Shown one piece after another: positions 23,847 to 36,200 of a DNA stretch of 64,000 nucleotides. The stretch lies in contig DF237023.1 in the NCBI GenBank assembly GCA_000708835.1, positions 173,654-237,653 of the forward strand, given 5' to 3'. A program made the translations under genes and the position numbers. How positions within the stretch are numbered: position 1 is the stretch's first letter; each line of letters starts with the position of its first letter. A model generated the notes under the pieces. The model saw only the letters and a program-made list of their open reading frames with translations, had not been told where the DNA came from and did not search any database. The DNA comes from Klebsormidium nitens (lineage: Eukaryota > Streptophyta > Klebsormidiophyceae > Klebsormidiales > Klebsormidiaceae).

Positions 23847-24587
23847 AAACAAAACGAGTCCATCGACTAGCAATTGAGAAGATTCATGTGCATTGAGATT
23901 TTCCTTCAGTTACTCAAATGACAGTTGGGTGCCACAGCCCGACTTTCGATTGCAGTGACAAGGGCCGGAGTACGCGGGACGCGCGTTTCGACGCAGCCGC
24001 CTTGATCTGGAAAGAGAAAGCAGCTGGATCTGGAGAGAGAAACACCGATATAGCATCCAATCCTATGACCGACTGCATGCATGATGTGCTTGTTACGATA
24101 TACATCGTTTTTGCATCGAAGGCCCGGAGCGGACTCATACCAACGAAGCATCATGTGAGATTCGAGAGCATGTCCATCAGCTCCACTCAAGTGCGCTTAT
24201 GTCTTCATATGGACGTAGAAGAGCAGTGCAGATTTGCATTGATTGAACAATTTCATTTGAAGTCAAGTGCCGCGAAACAATCAATGATACCTTCACCTTC
24301 ATGAAGGTATTCAACCTTTTCTAGCCGTATGCAATGAAAGGCTCTTGCAGGGCACATGCCTGATATACCTAGATAATAGATTTACCTAGGTATTTCCGCC
24401 TCGTTTCCAACGATCAGTGACAATACTTATCACTATCCCGTGTTGACCTGTGCATGGCAGGCCGGGCACTGGCGTGACTGGGGCGTCACTGGGCATGCTA
24501 CCGTAGAATTATCCGTCGGAAGCAGTGGCCGTGCAGGGGCCCGGCCGCACTGGTGACTGCACATACGGTACCTACTACCTATGCACA

Positions 24588-24632
24588 TTGCACAGTGCAC
24601 AGTGCACAGTGCACGGTACACAGTGCGCACGC
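24588..24632. repeat. CACAGTG short tandem repeat
   Basis: Three to four units with a 7-bp period (CACAGTG) plus degenerate flanking units. The array is self-complementary and can fold on itself. Confidence 0.6.
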
Positions 24633-24787
24633 CGCAGTGAGGTCCGCATGTTGTCACAGACGGTCCACTGGAGTCGGCCCCGGCGCCGGGGCGGTCAGCC
24701 GGACTCGAAGATTTTGCCAGGACTTGAGTGCCCCCGGAGAACCCGGCACGGGTCGTCCGCCTCCAGCTTGTACACTGTCCAGTGTCC

Positions 24788-25188
24788 ACCCGGGAGGGCG
24801 GGTATGGAGAATAGGGACCAACATTCCTGATCTCCGGTAAACTTCCCGATCTGGGGACCGGTGACCTTGTACGGCCGAGTCACACCGGGCCCGAAATAGA
24901 ATCTGAGCCTTCCGTTTGCATCGGACGGCACTTGCCGACCAAAGTCAGACTCTGTTCGAGCCTCGGGGGGCATGTCATAGGCAGTCTTGAACCCCCTGTC
25001 GCAGCTTCCTGAGATCAAGTTGACATTTCGATCACCGGGTGCTTGGACTTTTACGTGGCTGTCAAGAGGGGGTACGGCACAGACCGAATACCACCCCCTA
25101 CAGTGGCTTCCTGAGATCAGGAACGTCCCGAGATCCGGAACCTGAGATCAAGTTCTGGTCCCTATTCTCCATACCCGCCCTCCCCGGT
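24788..25188. mobile_element. 401-bp inverted-repeat element (MITE-like or foldback)
   Basis: The 33-bp ends at 24788-24820 and 25156-25188 are inverted copies with 32 of 33 matches; the single mismatch is at the fourth base. The shared core includes GGAGGGCGGGTATGGAG. The inside contains two further imperfect copies of a CTTCCTGAGATCA motif (about 25006 and 25108). No transposase is encoded. A minus-strand open frame (24695-25018) crosses the left end and is probably not a gene. No target-site duplication is obvious. Confidence 0.5.
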
Positions 25189-25194
25189 GAGTCG

Positions 25195-25453
25195 TGACCG
25201 CACTGCGCAGTAGCCGGTAGGTACCTACCTAGTCATGCTTTACGACTCCCTGGGTACCGCAGTACCGTACCTTAGGTACCACTCGTGACTCGGGAGTCAT
25301 GGGAGTCGTATCCGACCGACCGCCCCATGCATCTGTTTGTACGGTAGTATGTACGGTCCGATAACGCAGGCTGGTTCCAGCCCACGACGTACCTACTAGG
25401 TAAACTACCAAGGTACCTACTTACTACTTGGTACCTGCCGTACCTAGATAATA
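25195..25453. repeat. GTACC/TAGGTA-rich palindromic island
   Basis: A dense run of overlapping GGTACC, TAGGTACC, ACCTACCTA and AAGGTACC hexamers and octamers. Similar islands recur at about 34985-35030, 35910-35945, 37250-37320, 43845-43870 and 44560-44800. Confidence 0.6.
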
Positions 25454-26386
25454 AGCTCGCCACCTTTCATCCGGGGCCCAGGTGGGCCCATTTAGAAACT
25501 CTGATATTAATTCTGAGAGGTTTGGCTAACCAGAACATCGCCGCTACTAGAAAATTCACGGGTTCAAGGTCGGCAAAGATTGGAATCATATTAATCATAT
25601 TCGCGTCGCCCACTGGTAAATTCTTTCTGATACGCCGGTACCACGGTACTCACGAGTCACAGCTCACGAGTCACGAATCACAACTCGAGTCAGTTTGGTT
25701 TGGTCGAATGGTGTGCGCGAAACCGTCATCCACCGTGTTGCGCTCACGCTAAACTTTCTCTCTAATTAGCCGTTCGATGTTCCATCTGGACGATCTAGCG
25801 GCGTATTATCGCGCTGGTTGGAGCGTAATACAACTATAACAAGGTTGGTTGCCCTTCCGACCGCGTTAAAACGTAAGTTGACACCCGCTCCGAGTAATCC
25901 GGAGGCATGTACGCACAGGCACACACCATGCATGCACACGTACTTCACGCAACTGGACAGGCAGATTCTACGAGTGTTGTACAGAAAGTCCGCCCAAGCA
26001 AGGCCCAAGCACGCGGTCATGCACTACACCTCACGAGCAATGTTCACTTGCTATCAATCAATCATGACTTGTTGACCTTGGAGTGCCCCACTCTCTTGAG
26101 CACAGAGGCCCCATGGAGCTGGAACTAAGCTTCCCAGCCTCCAGGGTGTGTTCAAGACATCATTGACGGATTAAGAAACGCAGCAAGCATGGCGCGTGTG
26201 TGCGATCCCGCAGCTTCCGCACACAGTGTGGCGGCCAGTGTAGGCCGCAGTCAGCAAAGCCTGAAAGGGTGCTGGATGGCATCCTGCAACGTGACAGCTT
26301 TCGTCTCCCGAAAGGTGGATACTCTGCGTTGGAGTAACCAAGCTTGCACTCCCACCATATAAGACCCACCTTCTCCCCCTGTCTCA

Positions 26387-26393
26387 TATAAAA
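26387..26393 (+). promoter_or_regulatory. TATA box of root-cap gene 1
   Basis: TATAAAA lies 123 bp before the ATG at 26516, followed by a pyrimidine-rich leader. That places the transcription start near 26420 and gives a 5' UTR of about 95 bases. Confidence 0.6.
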
Positions 26394-26515
26394 CCCTCCA
26401 GCTTTTTTACCTCCCCCTCATTTCCAAAAGAAGTGTTGCACACCTTCAACTAGAGCAGGTCCTTCCAGCTGATCCCCAGCTGCAACCTGCGCCCCCCCAT
26501 TCCTCACCCGTGAAA

Positions 26516-29500
26516 ATGGCCCCCCGGACCGCCGCGCTCCTGCTGGCCCTCTTCGCAGGGCTGGCCGTCGCCTCCGCGCTCAAAGTCGTCGAGATCGCGC
26601 CCGAAGTCTATGTCGAGCAGGTCGACGGCCCCGCGTTTAGGGCTTTCGCTGCAACTCCTGCCACTAGCTGCCAGCTGTGCGACCAGTCCAACAACTGCTA
26701 CCCCAACGCCTTCACGCCTCAGGTGACGAGCCTCACCTGCGGCGGCGCCTGCGGCGCGACATGCACGTCCACGTGCGCGTTCAGCACCCCGCAACAGGCC
26801 ACCTTGCCCAATGGGCAAGTGGTCTTCGTCGTTTACTGCGGCTGCCAAGGGGGTAAGCCTGACATGAACGGGTTGCGTTCGAGTGCCTCTTCCCTGCATG
26901 TATGTCGTGTGAGGTTGTGAAAGAGCGCTGTGGTTTGTTGTTGGCGGAGGCCTAGCGCAGACCCCTCAGCTGAGAGCCGACTCGTAGCGCTGCAGTCTTC
27001 ATGGGGGGTTGTAGGGGGATGTGGTAGAGCTGTGAGCATCATCAGAGCTGAAACGCGGTAGAGCAAAGGGGATTCACAGGGAGGTGCCCCCTCCCCTATG
27101 ATAGTCACCTCTTAAGAGCTGCAAATGAGCTGGGGCTCGCTGATTCGAGCGCTGAGCTGGCACTTTGGTGGGGGCTGGAATGCAAGGGAACAAAGCAATG
27201 CGAGACTGCTTAGCTTCGGCTACAACACTCTCTTGGTGTTCAAGTGGAAGCGCTAGCAGGCTAGTGCTAAGTGGCCTGGGCCTCCATGACTTGTGAGCGC
27301 AAGGGGCAGTTCTATTCTTGGGAACATGAGAGCCAGGGGCCGGATGACGACCTCTAAGGGCACTTATCTTTTCTCCCATCTTGAAAGCTGTCTTTGTATG
27401 CGTATGGTTCTAATTCTCCCCCCAATGGCTGACAGCACAGCCCCCTGGTAGCTTTCAAATCATGTCGACATCTCAAGCGGATGGAGCGCTGACACGTGTC
27501 TCCTTCTTCCCTGCTGCAGCCGATGACTTTGGCGGCTGCGGCGACCCTCACTTTGTGGGAAACAACGGCGTGGAGTACGACTTCCACGGTGTTGGAGGTG
27601 TGTTGCCCCTTCCACCATTCTTTCAGCAGATGCAACCCAGGTCCAGGTTCTGGGTTTCTCGGCAGGTGGTGTCAGGTGGCAAACTGAATAGGCACTCTAA
27701 AGTGGGCCTTCAAGAGAAAAGTTGAGCAATTGGAGGGGGTTCATTCCATTGCTGCAAATTCGAGAGATACCACTATTGTCCACATTTCCGTCACGAGCAT
27801 TCCTTGGGATAAGTATTGGAGACTTTTGCCCGGAGACTTTTGCCCTTTTCACTTATACGTGCACTTCTCCCAGAGACACGCAATGAGGCACTTCTCGAGA
27901 TGTGTACATAAGTTTCAGATGTCGTCATAAGACTGAAGTTGCCTGACCACTGCCCTTTTTTGGCTAAGTTACTGAGCATATATACTCCTCCTTCCCATCC
28001 TGGACGTGTATCACAACACTGCCCAGAGGGCTCTACTCGTCGCACAGACCCAATAATACTTTTGTACAGACAAGGTCACAGGCCCACTGTAAAGCACAGG
28101 GCACTGGATTTCCTCTTCAAGAGTAGTTTGCCCCCTTATGTACTGTGCCCCTTCCCAGTTTTATCGAGCTCGAGTGAGCCTGAACGTTTACTGACGAGTC
28201 TCGATTGCCCTGATTGCCCTGATTCGAAATCCTGATTGCCCTGTTCATTTAGAATCTCAGTGCAGCATTAACCATCTCCAACTTGTGCTAACCCGCTCTC
28301 TGACCCAATCCGTGCTGCAGGCCGTGAGTATTTCTGAGTCCTCCTTGCCCTGAATCATCAGATCCCCAATGCTAAGCTCTTTCTAAGCAGCATAAGCGAT
28401 CTCCAGCTAAAGCTAACCCGCTCCCTAACCCGTGCTGCAGGCAAGGAGTACTCTATCATCTCCGACCTGGACTTCGCTTTGACCGCCCACATGATTGGCC
28501 AGGAAAGCGAGAACACCGGCTTCGAAGGCACCTGGATGTCCCAGCTCGGCTTCATGTACAACCACGAGGGGGCTACCCACAACGTGTCCATTGCTCTTCA
28601 AGAGGTGAGATCCGCGACTGCCCCCTGCATTGCCCGCGCTCAGCAAACTTTGCTGACCTTTTTGTGTCGTGTTCATCAGGTGCGATGCGAGGTGTGCTTC
28701 TCATGGTCCCGTGCTCCATAGCGGCTGCTGCCCTTCTTTCTTTCATTCTCATCAGGGTGTTTTGCGAGATGTCAGAATGCAAAGGCTTGTTCGTTGTGTC
28801 CTGCGTGCAGTCCGTCTGGTCCAAACCCCCTGTTCCTGCATTCATTTTTGCGTCCAGATTGTCTTCGCTCGCCGGCCTTCCTTATTCCTCTCTTCGATCT
28901 CACGTTCTCATGTCTGCATTGCCGAGCTGAAGCTCGGTTTCGTGACCCCGACCTTCTTTTCTCATGTCTGCATTGCTGAGCTAATGTTTCTCGGTCTCCT
29001 ATTCCGTTCTTTTTCTTGTTCGCTTACTCATCCTTTAGTCCCCCATCTCTGGAGTTCATGCTTGATATCGTTTCTCAGTCTCTGCCTCAGGCTCCTTGTC
29101 CGTCTTCCTTTCGTTCGTCGACCCTTCCCCAATTCTTCCCCCCGTCTTCTCGTCGTGCTTCCTTCCCATTGGCTGACCCTTTTCCCCAACTCTCTTCTCC
29201 ACCGTTCCCTTTGGCTGACCCTTTTCCCCAACTCTCTCCTTCACCAGACTGAGGACCGTGCTACCACCTCGGACGTCGCCGTTGCGTCCTTCGACGGCGA
29301 GATTGTCGACCTCTCATCCCCCCTCGACAAGTCCGGCCTTACCCTCTCCCTCGAGAACGGCGCTTTCCACGTCAGCATCGACGGCCACGTGGAGGCACGT
29401 GTCACCATCGCCGACCACAAGTTCCCCGACGGCTTCCACCTGGACTTCACCATCAAGTCACTACACGTAACTCGTAAGTGCCCGCCCTGTTTTTCTGCTT

Positions 29501-30296
29501 TCGGATCCGGTTCATAGGCTCAGAGCTCGTTTGAGCAGAAGTTGGCACATCTGAACACCTTGTTTGTTTTCTCAAAGTTGTGCATTTTTAGAGCTTCGAC
29601 TTTGATCCATTTGAAGATCGTGTTCTGTTGATTATAATCAGAACGCGTGCACATTCAGGACTCCCGACTTTCTTCAATCTGAAGATCGTGTTCTGTTTCA
29701 GAGCATGAAGTCAAAGCTGCTTCAGGCCCACAATCTTCAGCAGCTCTCCCTGCTTCACAGACCAGCACTTTTTTGAAACCCCCCTTTCCCCTTTGCTACT
29801 GGCCCCAAATCAAACCCGAACTAAACCCGTCAGGAGATATCAAACCCGTCAGGAGATCTCCACTTCGAAGTCCCTTGTCCCACGTAAAACCTCAATTGGC
29901 TGCGGTATCGCTTATCGTCGGGCATAACTTCGACTCGGATTGTTTTCAAACTCGCATTGCTGACGCCGAAACCCGTCTTCTGCAGCCACTGTGCACGGTG
30001 TGTTGGGCCAGACCTTCCAGCTGTCTCGGGCCGAGAGCCTCAAGGCGTTTGCCGATGCCGCCGCCGCGGCCGTTGGCACTACCAAGGCTTACTCCGACAG
30101 CGACATCGTTGACGGTGCCGACGCCGACTACGAAATCTCTAACCTCTTCGCGACCGACTTCAAGTACAACCGGTTCGTTGCCCCGGGCGCGGCCTTTGTG
30201 AGCGCGGGCCGGAAGCTGCTGGCGGTCCCGGTACAGACCGCCGAGGTACCGTTCGTGGTTAACTGGGCTGGCAGCTCCATGCGGATCCAGTTCTAG
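26516..30296 (+). CDS. Secreted root-cap-domain protein, copy 1
   Basis: Five exons give 371 residues: 26516-26852, 27520-27597, 28441-28604, 29248-29473 and 29986-30296. The start at 26516 gives a clear signal peptide (MAPRTAALLLALFAGLAVAS). A short Cys-rich segment follows (CQLCDQSNNCYP, then repeated Cys up to VVYCGCQGG). The root-cap domain starts at GCGDPHFVG (about residue 118) and continues with GVEYDFHGVGGKEYSIISD, LTAHMIGQ, TWMSQLGFMY, FPDGFHLDF and VHGVLGQTF. The CGDPHF...YDFHG pattern resembles a von Willebrand D-type motif. Root-cap proteins of plants are secreted, and their biochemical role is poorly known. The C-terminus ends in a hydrophobic/basic tail without an obvious membrane anchor. 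A second copy lies at 45387-48644. Confidence 0.88.
28261..28440 (+). repeat. 120-bp tandem duplication carrying a spare splice acceptor
   Basis: The 3' end of intron 2 of root-cap gene 1 is duplicated with a 120-bp period. Both copies end in a pyrimidine-rich stretch and CCGTGCTGCAG, at 28320 and 28440. The downstream acceptor joins the real exon. The upstream one is followed after three bases (GCC) by a GTGAGT donor. Confidence 0.7.
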
Positions 30297-33200
30297 ATAG
30301 TTAACCTAACCTAGGAGGTTTTCTATTCTTGTAGCAGAGTCACTCTCACTCGGGAGATACCCCCGGTGCTTAAAATCGCGCCCAAGCCTCTGATTCGGTT
30401 TCTTCGGGTCCTGCCTTGGATCTTTGGGTTAGGACATTGTAGTTAGGAGCATAAACCAGTCAAAAGACTGGGGCTGACGACATCCTGTTCGGTGCTGGAC
30501 GGATATCGTGGTCGGTAATAGACACAGTAGATTGCAAAGGACAACGTAGGAACGTTCATCCACTCGGATCGTTAATCAATCTCAGCATCTGTACTGTTGT
30601 AAACAGCCGCGCGACTTGTAAACAAGCAACAATGTGAGTACTGCCTTCAAATGAGGGATTTAACGACAGGAACTCAATCCTCTCGTTATATCCCTATTCT
30701 TTAAAAGGGGTACATCGTGTGGTAAAAATCACTGCGTGCGCGACATATGATCAGCCCTTCAATCGTCCTGTGCATAAATCTAGGACTTTTTCCCGCGTAT
30801 TTGTTCTGGAGTATGCACACACTTCGTTTGCCCATCTCGCCGGCATATCATGATCAACATAGTTGCGTGCACAAAAGCAATCGAGTACTCGAATGAAAAG
30901 CCACATGAAAAGCTTCGACGGCCGCCGTCGCCGCCGGTATGTGCGTGCCCGGACGATATCTGGCAATGAAAGTAATAACCGCAAGTGTGCTTGAGCAATG
31001 TTTGTGTGCATGGAGAAACACCGTCAACTCGCGAAGGAAAGCGGTCTTCCATGCGAGAGGCATTTGGAGATTCAAGGCCGTGACGGCTCCCTTCAGTCAA
31101 TCTGGCGACAATCCGTCACGCCACATTCCGGCGACAATCCGTCACGCCACATGCACTGCGCACAGCCCAAGTGATCCTGACCTTCATAATAGCGGCGAAG
31201 CTCTTGGCCATTAATTTTTCCGGGAGCATGCACATCAACCACTTTCCAGACGCGTTCACATCCAAGCGCTCACGGAAAAGCCAGCCCGCGCTTGCTGCAT
31301 CTCATAGTAGGGCTGGCTTGCTGCATCTCATAGTAGAGGTAAAGAACCACAATTCGGTAATATAGCATCTGCGTCTTCACATCGCCCTACCTTGATGAGG
31401 TAAGTAAAAGCTGCGCAATGCTGCTGCTGGTGGCTTTCGCGTTTTGCTCACCTCGCACACTGACATTTCGATAAGGAACAATTGCTCCATCGAAGAACGC
31501 CTTTTCGAAAGGAGCAGCCGGACCATGAGAAGCCTGAGAATGTTTCATTGCCTTTCGCGTTTTGCTCACATCGCACATTCTGATAAGAAACAATTGCTCC
31601 ATCGAAAATCGCACTATCGAGAGGAGCAGCCGGACCATGAGAAGCCTGAGAATGTTTCATTCCGTCGGAAACCGGCATCTGGGAACGAGCTTGCACTCAG
31701 AATGATGACAATCAACGGTCCGCAGCTGTTTTCTGTGACGCCTTCCGAGTTTGGCGTTGAGGGCTATGATCCTGGAAACGAGACGACGAGATTTATTGGA
31801 GAAGTGCGAAGCGCGCACGGCCTCCAGGCAGACAACGATCCTAAGAGGAGCAATCTGTCGGGCGACTCTCTTGCGTGCCCGGTCGTTTGCCACGCGCTGA
31901 ACGCTAGCCGCCCGTGGCTTCAAGAGCAAAACGGGACTATGAACCAGAGATGTTTACATAGTCGATCTGGCGGAATCTGAGTCTATCGAGAGCGGAAACC
32001 TGACTATGCAGGGACTTTTCGAAACATAAATTTGGCGGAATCCAGATCCATCAAGAACGGAAACGTGACTATGAACCAGGGACGTTGGCAGTACTTGTCA
32101 AGGAACTTCTGTTGGAATCCAAATCCATCTAGCGATGGCCTCATGCATGAGCTGACAACGCATGATCGTGAGAAACTCTGGGGAGAAGCAGAAGGAAAGT
32201 GCAGCTACACATCCCCTGGTGGAAATCGAGCAATTGAGGATGAGACGCGGAATCGGAAAAAAGCCACCGAGCACCCGGGACACTGTACATGGGAAGGACC
32301 TTCCCGCTTGCCGATCTCCGGCCCAACAAACTGACTGTCATCAAAGTAACCACCAGATTGAGATTTCAACGGAGACTTTTCGCATGAAAGGTTAAAAGGT
32401 ACGTCGTAGCCGCTGCTTACCACCGAAACTCGGGCTGAGCGGAGAGCTGGTTGACAGCAAAAGTGACGAACAAAGCTCAATATGCTTCATTGACTAGTAC
32501 AAAAGAGACGGAGTATATAAGAGTTGTGCTCGATCATTGCCGCTTTCGTTAAAAGTGGGGAACGATTCAAGAACGATACAGGTTTGCAAACCCGCAATTG
32601 TCTGTGTTCGTGCTCAATCAGAGGCAGAATCTTCGGAGTCGAGCAAACACACGAGGTGGGATTCGTGGGCGCATTGCGAAGTACGCAAAGCTTTTCAGAT
32701 CATGAGACAATCGGTTGACTCGGACGCAAGAATGATCTATTAAGCCCAGCCCACTGGCAGTAACCTTTCGATCCGTTTAGACGTAGCCGTAATTTGGGCT
32801 CCCATGAAGCAGGCTAAAACCAATTTGCAGAGCTCACGCGGATCGCTCAACACACCTCTGTCAAAGCTGATTGTTTGCTGAGAGGCTGTACCAAGAATCT
32901 CTTCCGGTCTCTTCGTCTCTTCAGCAAGAAGCCTCCAAGGCAGAGAAAGCAACCAAGGATCCAACGGGCAAACCTGGTTGCTGGCCGCTCTATGGCCCCA
33001 TCCCATTCTTCGTCATCGATTTGACAGGTGGAGATTCTGTGCCCGACTGACTGTCCGTAGGTCCGTGTCATCGTCCAAGAAGCTGTGCCCGCGTCTTGAT
33101 TGGTTTCGAAATTGGTCAGTCGCACAATTAAGCAGAGGCCGCTGTGCTGCTTCCAGCTTTAACGGTGACCCTTGGAGAGCTCTACTCGAGCGTCGCCAAC

Positions 33201-36200
33201 ACAGATTCTCAGTACGGAGGGTTGCATCTCCCCAAAGCTAGGAAACGGATTGCGCGAGCAAACCTTGGGCGTAGCTGGTTCAGCTTCCTCTCAATCGCCT
33301 CAGTTCCCTTCGTTTGCGGCAGCCATAAAAAAATTGCTCAGGCCCTCGAATGGCGTCAGCACCCGGTCGAGCATAATCCAGATACCTGAGGGATCAAAGG
33401 TGGTCCGAAACGTATGTGCTTTCATACCCCTGAAATCGTGCAGGTCTCGTGCAGAGAACACATCGTGGACGGATTTGCTCAGAACAGCCTGGGTCAAGAC
33501 AAACTGCCTGAAACGGCCGGCTGCGTGCAATCTGTTTGTTCAGAGCTCATGCGGGAGCTCCACCCTCTGGCTCCGTTGTCAAGTCCACCCGGCCTTGCGT
33601 TTTACTATAAACGCACTCTGAAAACCCAACTTCATCAAACATATCTTCGGGGTGCAAGAAAGAGGGTCGGCAGAGAAAAGAAGGCAGTTTTGCGTCAGGG
33701 CTCTGTTAAAGCGTTTCAGACGTCAAAAGCAATTTGTAACTCTTGTCTCCGAGTCGCCCCTTCCGGCAAACCCAGCTAGCTCCGAGGCCCCCGAGCGGAG
33801 GCGATACACGTCCTTGTCCGCCCTGCCAGTAAGTCTGCTTTGATAAGCGGTACAAGTCAAAGTTCTACCGTTGATGTTTGTTTCAGAAGGTCTGACAGTC
33901 TTGAGAAGCGAAGTATTTGCAGAAGTGAGGATATCAAAGCCCAAGAAACCTGCAAACTATGATGGTGGGTGATTGAGAGTGAACCTCAGAGCTTATTGCA
34001 ATCAGCTTCGATTTCAGGGGAAGTCCAGCCCTTCTGATGGACACGTCACTTCTGATGGCCCTTCGACTGCACAATTCAAGTCTCGACTCCTTCAACTGCT
34101 GTCGCAAGAGCGCCCAAAGAGCGCGCTCTTTCAATCGTCGTCGGAACATGTTGCCAGTGAGCCCCGTGCTACGGAAGGACTTGCAAACATTGGCCGAAAG
34201 TTCGAAGCAGAAACAGACGATTGCTTATAGGCGGATACAGAAGGGGCGTGCATTGCTTGACTTTTTCTCGTCTTTCCTCCTCTTCGTTTCTTCCGTTTCC
34301 TTCGAGAATGGAAAATGCTTGCATCCTGGTCGTATCGGTCTAAAGACTAAAAGATGGTTTGCGTTCTCCAATCTGGCATCCTTCCTGATCTCCAATGGCT
34401 TTCGTGCCTCTTCGGATCTTCCCCGAAGAAGCTGGCATTGACACGCTCCTTCCCAGACCCGCTCTAGGAAGGATGGATTTGCTGTAAACGAGTACGTAGT
34501 CTGGTCTTTTACACCCTTGACAAGACAATCCATGTCAATCGGTACTATCGGGCCGCTACATGAGAGCTTCTAGGAGCTGTTCACATCTCGCCCGTTCAAG
34601 TTGACTCGCCGGGTGCCAAACCAAGAATAGCAGTTCCTTCGATGCTCGATTCAGACTCCTATATTGGACGAGTCGCTGACCAGACGGCCCGTTAAGGTAA
34701 ACTTTTGAACAGAATTTCAAAGATGTGAGTTGCAATCCCCTGTACAGAGTGAACTCTTGCATCGTCCTCATGCCCGATAGGGTTGCGGACTCCTGTGACT
34801 GCGTGGCAGCTTGCGCACATATATCAGAATCACGAACAGCATAACACTAGACGGTACTCGGTCAGCCGCAGCTATTACTTAGACAATGGAGGGGCTCGAG
34901 GGCGTTTGCACCGCGCAGCTCTCCTGCAGAGTCATCAAAATTTGGTTCGAGGCAGTGCATGCAGGCTGACTAGTCACAGCTGAAACCTACTACCGGTAGT
35001 AGACGTAGTACTGGTAGTACCTACTTTTTAGGAGGTTCTTTGGAGACGTTTTGGGCAACTCTGCAGTTTGATTGGCTTATTGGCACCGTCTGCACTCTCT
35101 TACTCCCCTATGTTCTCTCTTGTAACTTGAGTGCCAATAATAACGGAACTTCGCAAGACTGTGCCGCTGCCCGGGTGGTTTCTGCAGTCGACTAACTGGT
35201 GCAGTCTAGTGCAGTATCCAAGAAGCGCCCGGGTCGGTGGGCACCCGGTGCTTGCAGGCCCCAGGGTCTGCGGTTCTCTTTGCCGGACAGCTTTGCCCTG
35301 TTGGTGGTCCGGCTGGTAACACTGCCTGTCACAAGTGGAGATTCCCTGGTGTGAACTCCTCTTTCAGGCTCCTGCGTATTGCAATCAATACCATGTTGCA
35401 TGGTGGACCCGATCAACCGGATCTTGCGGAGGCTATCGGGGCCTTATCGGGCCGGGCATCTTGAGGATAATAATGACCTACGATTGGTCTCAATCCGCCC
35501 GGCGCAAGCTTACCCGGCTCTGCCGCTACAGCCTATAGCCTCCTCGCTTCTAGTTGCGGTAAAACCGGCAGGGACTGGCCGCTTGCGGAAATTAATACGA
35601 GGGTATCAAGAACCTCTACAGAACCCCAAGCGGGCTCCTAGCTAGGGAATTTCTGTGTCCTGACTCCTGACTGCAATAACCCCAGCTTCCAGGAAGCACC
35701 TAGGCCTACAGGCGACGATACGGTGACCACGGACCACTGACATGTACGGGTTAAACAGGACCTACCTAATTCAGAAATTCTATGCAGACCACAGCACGCA
35801 CCGTAGTACAACCCGCTACAGTCTGGACTACCGGTACCTGCCTGAGTTGTCCAGCTGTCGCCGACTTCACACTTCTGGGCTACCCACAACAGGCAGGAAG
35901 TCCGAAGAAGTGCACTAGGACCTACGGTACCTACGGACCGGTAGCCAACTCAGGACTGTGATTGGCTGAGCCTGGAGTATATCAGGCTTGTCAAGACCAA
36001 AACATGCCCGGCATGGGCCTGGCATACACCATCCCGTTTTGAAAGGTCAGGATATCCTTGTACATCTCTGAGAGCATCATAGTCTGTGCGGCAATAGTAT
36101 ATGGGCAATCTGATCAATGTCAATGTTGCCAGAGTAAACACACGAGTATGATTGAACATGAAAGCAAGGATCTGAGAACTTTGCTGACGTTTATGCATGC

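Larger units (their letters stand above)
23408..26386. other. Repeat-bearing intergenic region
   Basis: This separates the RHIP1-like gene from root-cap gene 1. Besides the repeats listed separately, it holds a 128-codon open frame (23918-24304) that resembles nothing known and shows no supporting splice or start context. A short cluster of CACGAGTCA repeats lies near 25645-25685. Confidence 0.45.

Noticed and set aside
23785-23850. Possible CRISPR-like direct repeats
   Set aside because: Only two adjacent copies without spacers, in a eukaryotic intron-rich genome.
24525-25018. About 100-codon frames on both strands over the inverted-repeat element
   Set aside because: They cross the repeat ends and overlap in opposite directions; no conserved motif.
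28605-29247. 282-codon frame across intron 3 of root-cap gene 1
   Set aside because: The 5' two-thirds is a Ser/Leu/Pro/Phe-rich translation of a pyrimidine-rich intron; only the part from 29248 is exon.
31444-31980. 178-codon plus-strand frame
   Set aside because: It runs through a tandem duplication, which by itself propagates open frames, and shows no known domain.
33100-34230. A possible plus-strand gene, with exon-like segments ending at 33828 and 33964 and a last exon 34018-34230
   Set aside because: The first two segments join in phase, but the third, the best open frame, needs a different phase, and no family is recognisable. It may be real with an unseen exon but is not supportable as a model.
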